A stretch of 64,000 bases of DNA from Hydrangea macrophylla (lineage: Eukaryota > Streptophyta > Magnoliopsida > Cornales > Hydrangeaceae). The position numbers and the translations under genes are program-made. The stretch lies in assembly GCA_033977485.1 (NCBI GenBank), contig CM066994.1, positions 11,286,001 through 11,350,000 on the forward strand, given 5' to 3'. Position 1 is the first letter of the stretch. Every line of letters begins with the position of its first letter. The notes below the pieces were generated by a model. That model was not told the DNA's origin. It saw only the letters and a program-made list of their open reading frames with translations, and ran no database searches. This document shows, piece after piece, positions 12,040 to 23,725 of this stretch.

Positions 12040-12420
12040 CATAAATGGCACTAAAGATGACGCCAGTGCCACGTCATTGCACAGTCCAAGCTCGCCACGT
12101 GTCTCAGCCCCAACGCTTTCTGACATTGCTCTTCGATTAATGCTCTATATACACAACAAAATATGACAGGACTTTAAATGTTATACATTATGTGTTGTTT
12201 GAATTTTTCACACTTTTCTTTGAACCACTTACACAACACTGAATACAAATATTTAAAATCTTATTATTATACTTTATATTATGCAATGTGTTGTGTCTAT
12301 CATTACTCTTATTCTTCACTTCTTTCTTCTTTCTTATTCCTGTTCTCGGTGGCCCTTATCAGGCCCCAAGGTCACGTGTCAAATGCCCACCAGCGTTGAC
12401 CAGTCAACACGTGAGGATGA
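12040..12420. promoter_or_regulatory. Cluster of ACGT-core (G-box/ABRE/C-box-like) motifs
   Basis: Motifs seen are GCCACGTCATTG, GCCACGTGTCTC, GTCACGTGTCAAA and CAACACGTGAGG, plus a W-box-like dyad TTGACCAGTCAA just before the last one and a TATA-like CTCTATATACAC near 12140. The GC content is higher than in the surroundings. ACGT cores are known binding sites of plant bZIP and bHLH factors. No gene follows on either strand, so this may be an orphaned promoter fragment. Confidence 0.35.
12170..12305. mobile_element. Fragment of the GTAATGTTAGGTGTACAC MITE family, copy 2
   Basis: Shares the TTTTTCACACTTTTCT core and the following ACCACTTACA with 8400-8580, and ends TATCATTACTC. Its arms are poorly conserved. 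Confidence 0.5.
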
Positions 12421-12834
12421 CCATCCCTTTGTGTTGATTTCAATTTTCAACGATGGGTCAGCTGATCTGACGGCCAGGAGTCCGACATACTTAGATAGAG
12501 AAAGAAGACAGAATAATTTATTTTATATATATATATATATATATCGACATTCATATTGTTATAAAAATTATTCTTTTATACTCCTACTAGACTGTAGGAT
12601 ACGTGATGGCTCACACTAATGAAATTTGCTATGTGGTTGGTGTAAAATGTTAGTAGTAAATTTGAAAACACTATTGTGCAAATCTATATAAAGATTGGTT
12701 GAGTGTGGAATCACCTCAAAATGTAGGTGAGTAATAAATATAAAACACTAAAAAAAATTAATTGTGAGCTTTATTCTAGTAGCAAAAATTAGTTGGTTTG
12801 AAAAAAAAAGTTCTCCTATTTTTTTTATATTAAT

Positions 12835-12988
12835 AATGATAGGTAGACAACGAATTGCACAAACGGCAGTACAGGGTTGGATTTTGTGCTGAAAAGCATG
12901 TACATACAAAAAGGTGTGTGCAGGCTTTTCAGCACAAGATCCAACCATGTGATATATGTTTGTGCAATTCATTGTGTGCCTATCATTA
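12835..12988. mobile_element. Foldback MITE with a different core
   Basis: AATGATAGGTAGACAACGAA is inverted as TTCATTGTGTGCCTATCATT, and GGTTGGATTTTGTGCTGAAAAG as CTTTTCAGCACAAGATCC. Its ends resemble those of 8400-8580 but the core differs. Confidence 0.8.
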
Positions 12989-12999
12989 CTCTTTTTTTT

Positions 13000-13750
13000 A
13001 TTTCGCCCCTTCTTTCGGCTTTAGGGTTAAAGTTTGTGGCTTTGGGATTATGATCCATTTGGCTTTTAACTTACGGGCTGTGTGAATTTTAGGCTTAAGG
13101 TTGTTTACGCGTTGTTGGCTTTAGTTTAAGGATGTTTGACTTAATGGTTATTTGGATTTTGACTAACGATTGTTTGCCGCAAGGACTTTTGTGAAGGCGG
13201 AGTTATGAATTTTTTTTTTATTAGGGGTATTGGAATTTCAAGGGTGTGCATAAAGTGACAAAGTTATACAAGGTTTCGAGAGCGACACCCCAAAACGATT
13301 TTATTTGGGTATATCTATACATATTTAAGGGTATAATTAGTTATATATTACTAGTTTTCAATCATAGGGATTGACATCTTATTATAATTTGTTAAGGTTT
13401 GACTGATGCATGATAGATCAATTTGGGTTGTGCTAAATTAAAAAGTGTTAAAAAAAAAAAATTGGTTATCATTATTGTCAAAGTAATAGTGGTTACTGTC
13501 AAAGCAAATTGACTATACATATAAGTCACAATTCGCCAAATAGTCAGTTTGATAATTTGGCAACCATTACTTTGGCAATAATGGCATCTTTTTTTATTTT
13601 TGCCCATATAAAAAAAAATATCTCCAAACATGGCATGGGCTGTAGTGCACCTTAGCCCTCCTATACCTCCACCCTTAGACGTTTGGCTTACAGCGTTGTT
13701 GACTTTACACTTAAGGCTTTTCACATAGACATTGTTTTGTGTCGAAAGCA
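13000..13750. repeat. Degenerate GGCTTTAGGTTGTTTG-rich stretch
   Basis: Loose repetition of GGCTTT, TTAAGG and GTTTGACTTA at 20-40 bp spacing, reappearing near 13675-13740. Between them is AT-rich DNA with an internal dyad near 13490-13590 (CAAAGTAATAG, CAATAATGGC). The origin is unclear. Confidence 0.35.
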
Positions 13751-13822
13751 CACAAAGTTATTAATTGTCTAAAACACGTCAAGTTAGTTATTTAGCCAAA
13801 CACACGCTTGATTCAAATCGAC

Positions 13823-14099
13823 GACCTGTTTGTCTGTGCTTATGCTTATGTGATCTTGATCGTGGTTAGTAGAACTGCTTAAAAGTAGAACTGCTTATTA
13901 TAGTTTGGGTGTTTGGTTAATATGCTGTGAATTGATCAAATATAGAGATAATCTTAAAAAGCACCCCCTCACCTGCTTATTGTCAAACTGCTTTTTGGAC
14001 CAAATCTGCTTATTTTTTTGCAGAAACAAACACATCAATAAGCAGTTTGGGCCACCAAAACTGCTTAAAATAAATAAATAAGCAATGACAAACACCCTC
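13823..14099. mobile_element. 277-bp MITE, copy 2
   Basis: Nearly identical along its whole length to 6137-6413, with the same internal order of AACTGCTTA/CTGCTTATT blocks. Ends GACCTGTTTGTC / GACAAACACCCTC are slightly more decayed than copy 1. Confidence 0.85.
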
Positions 14100-14713
14100 C
14101 TAGTGTTACGGTATTGTAGCACCAAAATTATTTTCTGAAGAAATGATGGGCGCCCGTTACCTGCTGAGAGTAAAGATCACAGTGGGAAGGCGGGTGCACC
14201 GAGACAGGTAGGACCGCGCCAAAGTTGGGGGCATAGTGCTCGGTGCTGTGACTGTGAGGGTTTTGGGGAATGTTTATATGAGTGAGAATGTGTATATATG
14301 TACAATATATATACTAGTATATAGGGAGATGAAACAGTGTGTGTTGTGTGTGGGAGACAGAGACAGTAATGCATATCTTTGACCGTGACTTTTATATTAG
14401 ATATTTTTTTTGACTTTGTTATCATGTGCCTTTAGAGCATATGTTAAGGTTTTAAATGTAAAAATAAACAAAGGAAGAATATGGGTATCAGTGTTCGGTG
14501 TGAGATTCAGTATTTGTCTCGCTTTGTTTATTTCTACTTTTGAAATCTTTATGTATACCCTAAGGGCATATGTTAACAAAACTCTTTAATTTTTTTTTTT
14601 TGCTTATTTTTAACATCTCGAGAAAATTGTAAGGACACATGTGTGTGGGTGGGTGTGAATATATGTTTATATATATATATGGACACATAAATATATATAT
14701 ATATATACACACG
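14100..14713. other. Unassigned DNA with a locally GC-rich block
   Basis: The part from 14145 to 14270 is GC-rich and unlike its neighbours. It is followed by GT/TA microsatellite-like sequence. Short reading frames show no domain. Confidence 0.4.
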
Positions 14714-14873
14714 GTCTGACTCTTAAGTGCACTTTCAAAAACGGACCATGTACAAAGTGAAAAAGTGTGAAATTCAATATATGCAAAATTCTCAATTTTT
14801 TTGTAAGAAATTATCGCTTTTTACACGATTCGTCTTTTAGGTCCGTTTGTTAAAGTCCGCTTAAGAGCTGGAC
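14714..14873. mobile_element. Foldback MITE, about 34-bp inverted repeats
   Basis: GTCTGACTCTTAAGTG and the right-hand CGCTTAAGAGCTGGAC are inverted, and the arms extend through AAACGGACC / GGTCCGTTT. The interior contains a GTGAAAAAGTGTGAAATTC block. Confidence 0.75.
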
Positions 14874-15880
14874 TTATATATATATATATATATTGAATCA
14901 AAAGACGTGAATGAGGAAGTTGTAAGTTGTAACCCACCTTCAAAACCCGGCTCTCCTCCCCTGTCTCCCAATATTCCAGCTTTCTATTGTCCCATAGTTA
15001 TACATTTTCTTCATTCATTAATGGCCATCGAACTTTGCAATTAATGAAGTTTGTTAATCTATTAGCTTAAAGTTATGTTTGGGTCATGGATTTACGCAGA
15101 GAAAAAGAAAGTAAGTACAAAAAAACTTTGTTTTTGTTTAGTTGGTTAGTAAGGAATTAATGGTGAAAAAACAAAAAAAGATAATAAAATAGAGCGAGAA
15201 ATAAATTATAAATATTGAACATTGTGAGTCACTTTCTTCCATTTTTTCACAAAGTTTTTTTTTTTTTTTTTTTTAATATTATTTAAGTTTGGAGAAAAAT
15301 ATAAGGAAATTAGTTTTTATTTTCCCTTCTCTTTTTCTTCAAAAAATCTGTAAATCAAACAATGCTTAATATAGCTGCATGGCATTTTCTTTTTCTTTCT
15401 GAAGAAGTAGCCTGCATAACCATATTTTTTATTTGTCGTTAAAAAAAAAACTCATTTTTATTTATTTATTTATTTTTGAAAGATTAATGCAATGGTTTCC
15501 AAAAAAAAAATTAATAATAATTTATTTCAAGTTTAATTTCTAACAACATAGCCATTTAAAACAACTTCCTCTATATATTGTTTAAAAAAAACTTCCTATA
15601 AAACACAGTGCATCATAATTTTATGTGGCTAAACCACATAGACAAAAAGGCCAATAATGTGAAATTCATGGAGGGCTAAATCTTTTGATGGAAAAACAGT
15701 TGTACTCTTAGACCAAAAGGCCGTAAATAATGTGAAATTAGGTAGTCAATATTTCAGAAATTCTTACCGTCACACCACATCGTTATACTAACGACGTGAT
15801 GCCAAAAACACATAAAGACATGCAGCCTCTGAAAATAGAAAGTAAGTGACAAATAGTTGGGACATGACTAATATAAGTCA
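14874..15880. other. AT-rich intergenic DNA, nothing recognised
   Basis: A and T homopolymers near 15256, 15440 and 15500. No gene or element ends were identified. Confidence 0.5.
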
Positions 15881-16060
15881 CAGTCAGGCTCTAAAGAGCG
15901 CGCCCTATCTTTATTAAAGAGAGGGCCTCTGTTTTGATCGTCGGATCGTATTTTCATTAATGACAGTTTTGTCATTTTACAGTTTTTAAACACAATCTAA
16001 TAGTCAAAACAGAGATCCTCTCTTCAATAAAGAGAAGTGACCCTCTTTAGAGAATTTTTT
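15881..16060 (+). mobile_element. Foldback MITE, CAGAGAGGG family, copy 2
   Basis: Begins CAGTCAGGCTCTAAAGAG and ends CTCTTTAGAGAATTTTT. The arms hold ATTAAAGAGAGGGCCTCTG and its inverse. Same family as 8588 and 18118. Confidence 0.85.
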
Positions 16061-16269
16061 ATATAAGTCATGTTGCTCAAACTACATAACAGCTTGTGAT
16101 ATCCACCTACAAAGTAATCATGTGTTGCAAATTAATCAAGCCTTGTTCAAATCTTTAATGATTATTTTATGTTACTGTAACTTAAGTTAGACACTCTCGG
16201 CCCTTGAAGTACAAGCTTCTGAATGTTATCTGTGTGTGTGTGTTTGTGTACGTAATATATATATATATA

Positions 16270-16425
16270 TGAGCACTACTACATTCATATACTTTTTTAC
16301 ATACAGTTTTAAATGTATCTGCTATGTGTTGTATAAGCGGTGCACAAAATAATGTGAAAAAGTCAAGCAGCACAAGGTACATACATTTAAAGCATAGTGT
16401 GTAGAAAAGTATGTAGGTCTAGTAT
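16270..16425. mobile_element. MITE of the GTAATGTTAGGTGTACAC family, copy 3 (diverged)
   Basis: Arms TACTTTTTTACATACA / GTGTAGAAAAGTATGTA are inverted. The internal GCACAAAATAATGTGAAAAAG is the inverse of the family core, and CACAAGGTACATACATTTAAAGC matches copy 1. Confidence 0.65.
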
Positions 16426-16852
16426 TTTCCTATATATATATATATATATATAAAATGAAGAGGTTCTCTAAAGTGAACAGGGTCAAGTGAACTTACCCAA
16501 TAAACCTGGGTTTTACACCTGTGGAGTACAACATGTTCAGAAACAATATATCCGGCCTGTAAATTTATGAATCTTTTTTCACTAGTTTTAAATATTGTAC
16601 TATCAAATAGCCTACATAATCAGGAGTACAATATTCACCATTTTGTCTAATGAAAGTTTTAAGTGAAAATCTTACTTTTAGAGATTAGTGAGGAAATTAT
16701 CAAACATAGTGAAGGTACTAAGTGGACCTATTTAAACAATTAAACCCCAATAATATTCAGTTTCTCAAATTAGGGACAACTCAAACGCTGTGGAAGTGAT
16801 ACCACATGGAGTGGTAGTGATCATAAAAGTACATATCATTAGATGTATACCA

Positions 16853-17169
16853 CTCTACTCAGCTGGTCTTACCCCATCTCTCCCAAGTGGGAGGTGGGGG
16901 GTCCGATTCTCCTAGGCGCCACACACACACACTTGCAGTCAGACTGCAGACAGCCAGGGGGGGCCACGGGTCCACTTCGAAGGGACTTCCTCCCATAGAC
17001 GGCTGAGGGGTAAACAATATCCTCGATTCCCATTGTTTACCCCTCAGCCGTCTATGGGAGGAAGTCCCTTCGAAGTGGACCCGTGGCCCCCCCTGGCTGT
17101 CTGCAGTCTGACTGCAAGTGTGTGTGTGTGGCGCCTGCGGGTGTTTTGACCACTAGGAAAAAAAAAAAA
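16853..17169 (+). mobile_element. tRNA-derived SINE-like unit with inverted body
   Basis: The head has an A-box-like CTACTCAGCTGG and a B-box-like GGTCCGATTCTCC with normal tRNA-like spacing. The body is followed by its own exact inverse (16915-17135) and then an A tract at 17158-17169. A target duplication could not be fixed. Interpretation as a SINE with an inverted duplication is an inference. Confidence 0.55.
16915..17135. repeat. Perfect inverted repeat, 104-bp arms, 13-nt loop
   Basis: Arm 16915-17018 and arm 17032-17135 are exact reverse complements, from GGCGCC(AC)6 at the outer end to GGTAAACAAT at the loop. The loop is ATCCTCGATTCCC. The arms are markedly more GC-rich than their surroundings. 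A transcript would fold into an almost unbroken 104-bp duplex. Confidence 0.95.
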
Positions 17170-18110
17170 TACTACCTTTTAAGATATGCCAAAATTGGGA
17201 ATTATAGCACTACACTTTTAACCCTTTGTTCAATATTTCTTAACTTACTGCCAACTGGTATGAAATAACAAGAAACCGTTGCGCTTTTTTTTTTTTTTCC
17301 CCTTTTGTTGGGGGCTTGCTCGGACACCACTGCCGTATTCAATGTCTATAAGGAGTTGGGATTTTTTTTAAATCCTAGTTGAAAATATCATAAAATCTTT
17401 CATGTCATTCATAAATTATATATATATATATATATAATTATATTATTCATTAAAATAAAATATAAAATTATATAGTTATTATCAAAAGTTCTGAACGTTT
17501 CAAAAAGGTCGGATCCGAAGTAGTTTGGAATTTTTGGATTTTTCGGATTAGAAAATGAGAAATTAAATTGAAATTTTCGACACCATTCAGATTCCAACAC
17601 AGTCTGATTTTTTTATTTTCGAATTTCCGGATTTCAGAATTTGGAACATTTGGATCAATTTTGGATGGAATCGGAATTTCTCTTCCAACCTGCACCTCTC
17701 AGAGACATCATTTTGCTGCATTATTGATGGAATCTCTTTTGTTCATCTTCACAGGAAAAAGTAGTCCAAATGGAAAAATCATTAGAGGGGCACATGTTAA
17801 AAGCAGGCAAAAAGATGTGGCAATGTTGATGGCTAGGGATTAATGTTGCAAGAGTAAATATTGGGTACTATCACAGAATGTTAGATAGGATTGTATTCCC
17901 TCTCACAAAATTTTAATTTTTTGTTAAATTTGAAGGATTTTTTTTACTGGTTTGGATAAGAAAACTCATGAAAATAGGGGGCTAGTTAGATTGATATAGT
18001 CTCCTTATTGGCTTGGGATACCATATAGGATAATATCCCTGTAACAACCACTATTTACACATGTTGCAGGGCATATATATATATATATATATATGCATAT
18101 ATGTACATAT
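17170..18110. other. AT-rich DNA, nothing recognised with confidence
   Basis: 17500-17670 is rich in TTCGGATTT / GGAATTTTTGG dyads resembling the interior of the hAT MITE at 59886, so it may be a decayed relative. A (TA)n tract lies at about 17418-17436 and another at about 18072-18094. Confidence 0.35.
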
Positions 18111-18117
18111 CTATATA

Positions 18118-18266
18118 CAGTCAGACTCCAGAGAGGGCTCCCTCTCTTTATTAAAGAGATAGCCTCTGTTTTGGCCATCAGAGTTTAGTTTTCAAACACG
18201 ATCTGACGATCAAAACAGAGGTCCTATCTTTAATAACGAGAGGGCACCCTCTCTGGAGAATTTTCG
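18118..18266 (+). mobile_element. Foldback MITE, CAGAGAGGG family, copy 3
   Basis: Begins CAGTCAGACTCCAGAGAGGG and ends CCCTCTCTGGAGAATTTTC. The arms contain TCTTTATTAAAGAGATAG and GATCTGACGATCAAAACAG. Same asymmetrical outer ends as copy 2. Confidence 0.85.
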
Positions 18267-18269
18267 TAT

Positions 18270-18270
18270 C

Positions 18271-18302
<32 letters not shown>

Positions 18303-19534
18303 GATCATGAAATGTAGGGGCGGACCTATGTTGAGACCAAGAAGGGCCATATATATATATATATATATGTAATTTTAACATTTAAAAATTAATTTAGAAC
18401 TTGACCCTTCCAAATTTTAAACATTTACATCATAAATCATCCATAAAAGTCAATTTAAAAATCAAAAGCCTCAAGGCCACATGCAATTTGTTTTGCAAGA
18501 CTAATCTTAAGACACAAGAAACCATACTAATAATTATTTTTAATTCAATAGTTCGTTGTTTGGTAAGCCAAATAATGCAAGTTTAATTGTCAGTATCAAC
18601 TTAATAATTCTCATATGGAGCACTATTTACTCAAGGGTGTGATAATTGTCCCCCATAACAGTGAATTGGGAAAGGATAGCACTCTATTACCTAGCTCGTG
18701 AGACAAAATGATAAATCGAATTGTCAAAACTACTCTTTCGACTCTCTACCACAAAAAAATATTTATAAATAGATCAAAATTTTCGTCTCCAAACTCGCTT
18801 AAAACTTATTTACTAACGAACTCAAATCCATTTAATTTAACCCCCTAACATAAAATCCTGGATCGCCACTGTCAATAATGGGTCGCCACTGTCAATAATG
18901 TCTTACATGTCAATGGCCACCATTGCCTGACATTGTGAGTCTGAACAACGCCTTAAAACATTTTTAAATGTGTGGCATCAAATTGAACTGTAAAAAAAAA
19001 AAAATCAGATCCCCCGTTTTAATTTTGTTTATCCAGACCTTCATTGCGTGAGATGTATCTTATTTTATTTCTATTTTACCCTTATATTATCAGTATAATT
19101 ATTAAAATAATATACATGTCACCCAATAAAAATATAAATGAGCAATAAATGACCAAAATTAATGCTCTCAATAATATCTCCATGTGATAGATGATGACTT
19201 TCTTTTCACAACAATTTATTTCCTCATCTTTTTCCCACTTTATGGTTGCGAACCTTGTCATTAACACGTGAAATTTTCCCTTTTGGCCTGTAGGCCCTGT
19301 ACCATGGCCATCATAAAAGTGTAAGGTATAGTAGCCCTAAAGCTTAGTACTTGAATTGTACCAATAAGGGACATGTCCTTACATACTCTGAATGAGAAAT
19401 ACAAAGAAATAAAAGTTGATCGATCTAAATTTTATTGAGTGATTTGATTTGATACTATTGTCCTCCACTTCATGCAACAAAGCAGATAACAATGTGTACC
19501 ATTACTCCAAAAGTGAAAAAATCCCTCACTTTTT
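18270..19534. other. Intergenic DNA with microsatellites and a possible transposon remnant
   Basis: (TA)n(TG)n at about 18270-18300 and (TA)n at about 18350-18368. GTAGGGGCGGACCTATG near 18315 resembles the end of the element at 31398. A 20-bp unit GGTCGCCACTGTCAATAATG is tandemly doubled near 18860-18900 with one mismatch. Confidence 0.4.
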
Positions 19535-19669
19535 TTCACTCTCCAACAAAATTGTCAAAAAACCCACTAACCGAAAGTCATTGAAAATACAAAGAGACAT
19601 TCACTCTCCAACAAAATTGTCCAAAACCTACTTAACACCACAAACTCGCTGAAAAATACCAAGAGATAT
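19535..19669. repeat. Two tandem copies of a 65-70-bp unit
   Basis: Both units begin TTCACTCTCCAACAAAATTG (19535 and 19600) and end near CAAGAGATA or AAAGAGACA. Confidence 0.8.
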
Positions 19670-21142
19670 TTTCTATACATATATAACTCAAACATATGGA
19701 CAGCACGTCAGTATTGTCTAGCAAAAAAAAAAAAAAAACACTACTTTTTTTAGGTGTAATTTTCATCATGTTTTATTAGTATATTATTAGTCCATCTATG
19801 TAACACACACACATACACATAAAAATACATTACATAAGTATATTTGCACACGTTGATTAATTACATTTTAAAACAGTAAATAAAAATTAAAAAAATAAAA
19901 AAATACCTAAAGGTTTTTCATAATATATACACATATTTTTTTTATGATGGACTGGATTAGGAAGAGTGGTTGAGGGTTCAAGTCCTTATCTGTTCCCTTA
20001 GGGCATGTAAGGATATAAATGTCGCCGATTACTTTGGCTTTTGGGGAAAAAATGTGCTTTGGTGAATTGACTTATTTTCATTCTTTCACTTTCATGGATG
20101 GTGATGGTGCTTCATCTTCTTTCATGTATGCTCACTTTTCTACTAGCTGGTGATATTATGGCGGTGCTGGCACATGCCAGGACTTTATCTTTTTTTATTG
20201 TTTATAACAAGGAACACTTGAGTGTTGTGTCTTAAGTTGTTTTAAGTGGTGTTCTTAATTGTCATAGGTCGATATAAGTTAATATTGTTCAATTAGTACT
20301 TAAAAGGTCCTAAGGTACAGTACCAAGTGCATACGTAAAAAAAACATAAGTGTTGGTCAAGTGCCTCAAAAATTTGGTACACCCTTCACGTCTCTATGGT
20401 CAATCCTCCCCCACAAAAATTTATTCAGTGGCAACCTGGCAAAATAATCCTCTCGTCGATGTGACGTGTAAGTCCGGATTAACGAAAAAGTGTCACATGT
20501 GTCAAAAATAATTAACTAACTAACTGCTTCTTTAGTACTCAAAAAAAAAAAAAACCACAATAATCGACATTCCACGCTGTCATATTTGTTTGTGCACATG
20601 ACTCTCTTCCATTTATCCGGACCACCATGAGGTAGTAGTACTGTACCACAAAATAATCTCTCCCATTATCGAATCACTTTTAGACTTTCATTGTTTTGGC
20701 ACATTCATTCTACCAGGTAAAGAGTCTGAAAAAATGGTTATAATACTCCTAGCTACTATATTCTGTATACCTATTAAAAATGTGGTACAAAGAATTGCAT
20801 GTCAAATGTGAATACGTCCTTCTTTTGACAAATTTTTTTTTAAAATTTTATTTATAAATGCCTACATTATATTAAATTCATACCATTCATTATGAGGAGG
20901 TGAATTACAACAACAAATATATAAACAATTGTAGATTATTAACAATATGTCAAATTTTTTTAGGTTAAGTGATATAAAGGCAGATGTCATGGAGGTCACT
21001 GACTTGACACTATATTGTTGGTATGTGAACGTCATTTTGCATGCTAAAGGGCTGCTTCAAATAGTTTGGAATTTTTGCTACTATTGAAATAGCTTTTTCT
21101 AAAGTTTGTGATAAACTTTCTTTGGAGCAGTTAAGAGAAAGT
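19670..21142. other. Intergenic DNA, nothing recognised with confidence
   Basis: Only short reading frames. A B-box-like GGTTCAAGTCC near 19976 hints at a SINE remnant, but an A-box and target duplication were not found. Confidence 0.4.
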
Positions 21143-21439
21143 AATGGTGCGCGATAAGACCAATAATCGGTTGACTTAGTGGTAAACAGTTCGTTTAACC
21201 TCGCTTAATGTTTGGGTTCGAATCTCTCCCTTAGTCGGTTATTGAGGCCAAACCTAGGCGTCACACCAAGGTGTTTGCGGTGGGTCACATGTTTTGGCCC
21301 CGACATAGATACACTGGGGGCCTTTGCAGATTAGTCCTATGTGTTGGTTCCCAACGATCCCTAGTGGAATTGTGGGATAACCTTCTTGCATTTTCATTTT
21401 CTTTAACCAAACCAAATCATACCAAGCCTTGTGTCCCAA

Positions 21440-23353
21440 TCAATTGGGGTCGGCTATATGAATCCTTTTTCTCCATTCTGCACGATCAAGAGCTATATGC
21501 TCATTTAAATTATATATATTCATACCTTGTTGTACTACATATTCCCAAGTCAGTCTAGGTTTACATCTCCCTCTAACCATTCCAGGCACTACGATCTTAT
21601 CACTCTTTCGCACAGGTGCATCTACAGGTCTTCGTTGCACATGGCCGAACCATCTAAGTCTATTCTCCCTCAATTTGTCCTCAATATGTGTCACTCCTAC
21701 AGTCTCTCGGATGTACTCATTTCTAATTCTATCTTTCCTAGTCTTACCACACATCCATCTTAGCATCCTCATCTCCGCTACACTCACTTTGCTAATGTGT
21801 TGTTTCTTAGTTGCCCAACACTCTGTCCCGTAGAGCATAGCTGGCCTAATAGCAGTCCTATAAAATTTTCCTTTCAATTTTGCTGGTATTCTCCAATCAC
21901 ATAATACTCCAGAATCACTCCTCCACTTAAGCCAACTCACTTTAATTCTATAGGTCACGTCATCACCAATCTCTCCGTCTCTACTGATCATTGAACCTAG
22001 ATAGCGAAAGTGTTCCCTCTTTGGGATCTCCTGATCTTCGATCTTCACTGCTTCGTTGTCTCTACTTCCACTGTTGCTAAAAGTGCATTCCATGTATTCT
22101 GTTTTCGTTCTACTTATCTTTAGCCCCTTAGTCTCCATTGCTTCTCTCCAGGCTTCTAGTTTAGTGTTGAGTCCCCTTTTAGTCTCATCAACCAAGACAA
22201 TATCATCTGCGAACAACATACACCATGGGACCTCATCTTGAATGTGTCTAGTCAATTCATCCATAATTAGGGCGAACAAATAAGGGCTCAAGGCCGACCC
22301 CTGGTGCAGGCCTATGGTAATTGAGAATTCGCTTGTTTCTCCGGCTGGTGATCTAATTGTAGTAACTGTTTCATCATACATATCATTCACCACGTCAATA
22401 TAGCCCTTGGTCACTTCTTTCTTCTCTAGCACCCACCAAATTAAATCTCTAGGCACTCTATCATAAGCTTTCTCTAAATCAATAAAAACCATATGTAGAT
22501 CTTTTTTCTTCTCTCTATACTTTTCCATTAGTCTTCTAAGTACATAAATTGCTTCCATAGTTGATCTCCCAAGCATAAATCCAAACTGATTTTCTGTCAC
22601 TGATGTTGTGCCTCTTAAGCGATGCTCCATCACTCTCTCCCATAGGTTTATAGTATGGCTCATCAACTTAATACCTCTATAGTTGTTGCATTGTTGTACA
22701 TCTCCTTTACTCTTATATATAGGCACTAGGATGCTCTTCCTCCACTCATCAGGCATTTTTCTAGTCATTAAAATCCTATTAAAAGCTTTTGTAAGCCAAG
22801 ATGCCCCCACATCTCCCAAGCATTTCCAAACCTCAATGGGGATCCCATCTGGGCCTAAGGCCTTGTTGGGTTTCATCTTCTTCAAAGCAAAATCCACCTC
22901 AAACTTCCTTATTCTTCGATAGAATCTGTATTCTCTGGTTTCATCGTAACTTCTAGTTTCTTCTTCCATTGTGTTATCTATATGTTTTTCATTCAGCAAC
23001 TTCTCAAAATAGCTCTTCCACCTTTCCTTAATCTCTTCGTCGTTCACTAATACCCTAGAGTCATCGCTTTTTATACACTTAACCTGATTAATGTCTCTTG
23101 TTTTCCTTTCTCTCGACTTAGCAAGCTTATAAATACATTTTTCTCCCTCTCTAGTATCTAGTTTGATGTAGAAGACGTCATAGGCTTCCATTTTAGCAAC
23201 TCTAACTGTCCTTTTAACCTCCTTATTTGCACATTTATAGCTTTTGAAGTGTTCCTCACTTCTATCATTTTGCCACTTCTTAAAGCAATCCTTTTTGGTT
23301 TTTACTGCAGCTTGTACCTCTTCATTCCACCACCAAGTATCTTTAGAAGCCAA
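21440..23353 (-). pseudogene. RTE LINE reverse transcriptase region (637 codons)
   Basis: A long open stretch encodes the reverse transcriptase used for target-primed reverse transcription. Visible motifs are PNKALGPDGIPIEVWK (RT fingers), FIDLEKAYDRVPR (first catalytic block), GLHQGSALSPYLF, and FADDIVLVDET with the catalytic Asp pair at about residue 380. The C-terminal part has MLYGTECWATKK and WFGHVQRRP, which are typical for plant RTE proteins, and ends HIADPN just before the 3' tail. The upstream link to the endonuclease is broken by frameshifts and stops between 23354 and 23725. The first codon used here is therefore not a natural start. Confidence 0.9.
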
Positions 23354-23725
23354 ACCTCTTCCCTTCGACTCTCAAAGGACCTCCTTCGATATTCTCGTGA
23401 TGCACCTTGTCATTCTATCCCACATAGTATTGCTTCCATCTTCCAAATTTCAAGGTGCTTCTGCATACATTCTCTCTTGGAATATTGCTAGTTTTTCGCC
23501 TTTTAAGGTTCCACCACCTAGTTCGCGGGTTTATAGGGTCTTTTCTAGTACGACATTGTCCTTTTATATGGATATCTAAAATAGTAAGTCTATGTTGAGA
23601 TGTTAAACACTCTCCTGGGATGACCTTACAGTTTTTACATGCTAAGACGCCTTTCTCATAAGGAACAAATCGATCTGGCTTCTATTAGATCCACTCTTAA
23701 AGGTTATCAAGTGTTCTTCCCTTTT
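23354..23725 (-). pseudogene. Frameshifted linker between RTE endonuclease and RT
   Basis: Reading all minus-strand frames, recognisable RTE sequence continues piecewise (for example EEHLITFKSG and QIDLFLMRK directly after the endonuclease block) but changes frame and meets several stops. The element was therefore broken by small indels as well as point mutations. Confidence 0.7.

Noticed and set aside
13392..13751. 119-codon minus-strand frame
   Set aside because: Low-complexity Thr/Ile-rich translation of AT-rich repeat DNA with no recognisable family.
17083..17268. Cys-rich 61-codon frame
   Set aside because: Its first third is the right arm of the perfect inverted repeat; it is not a gene.
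19935..20050. Possible SINE with B-box GGTTCAAGTCC
   Set aside because: No A-box at the right spacing, no A tail and no target duplication were found.
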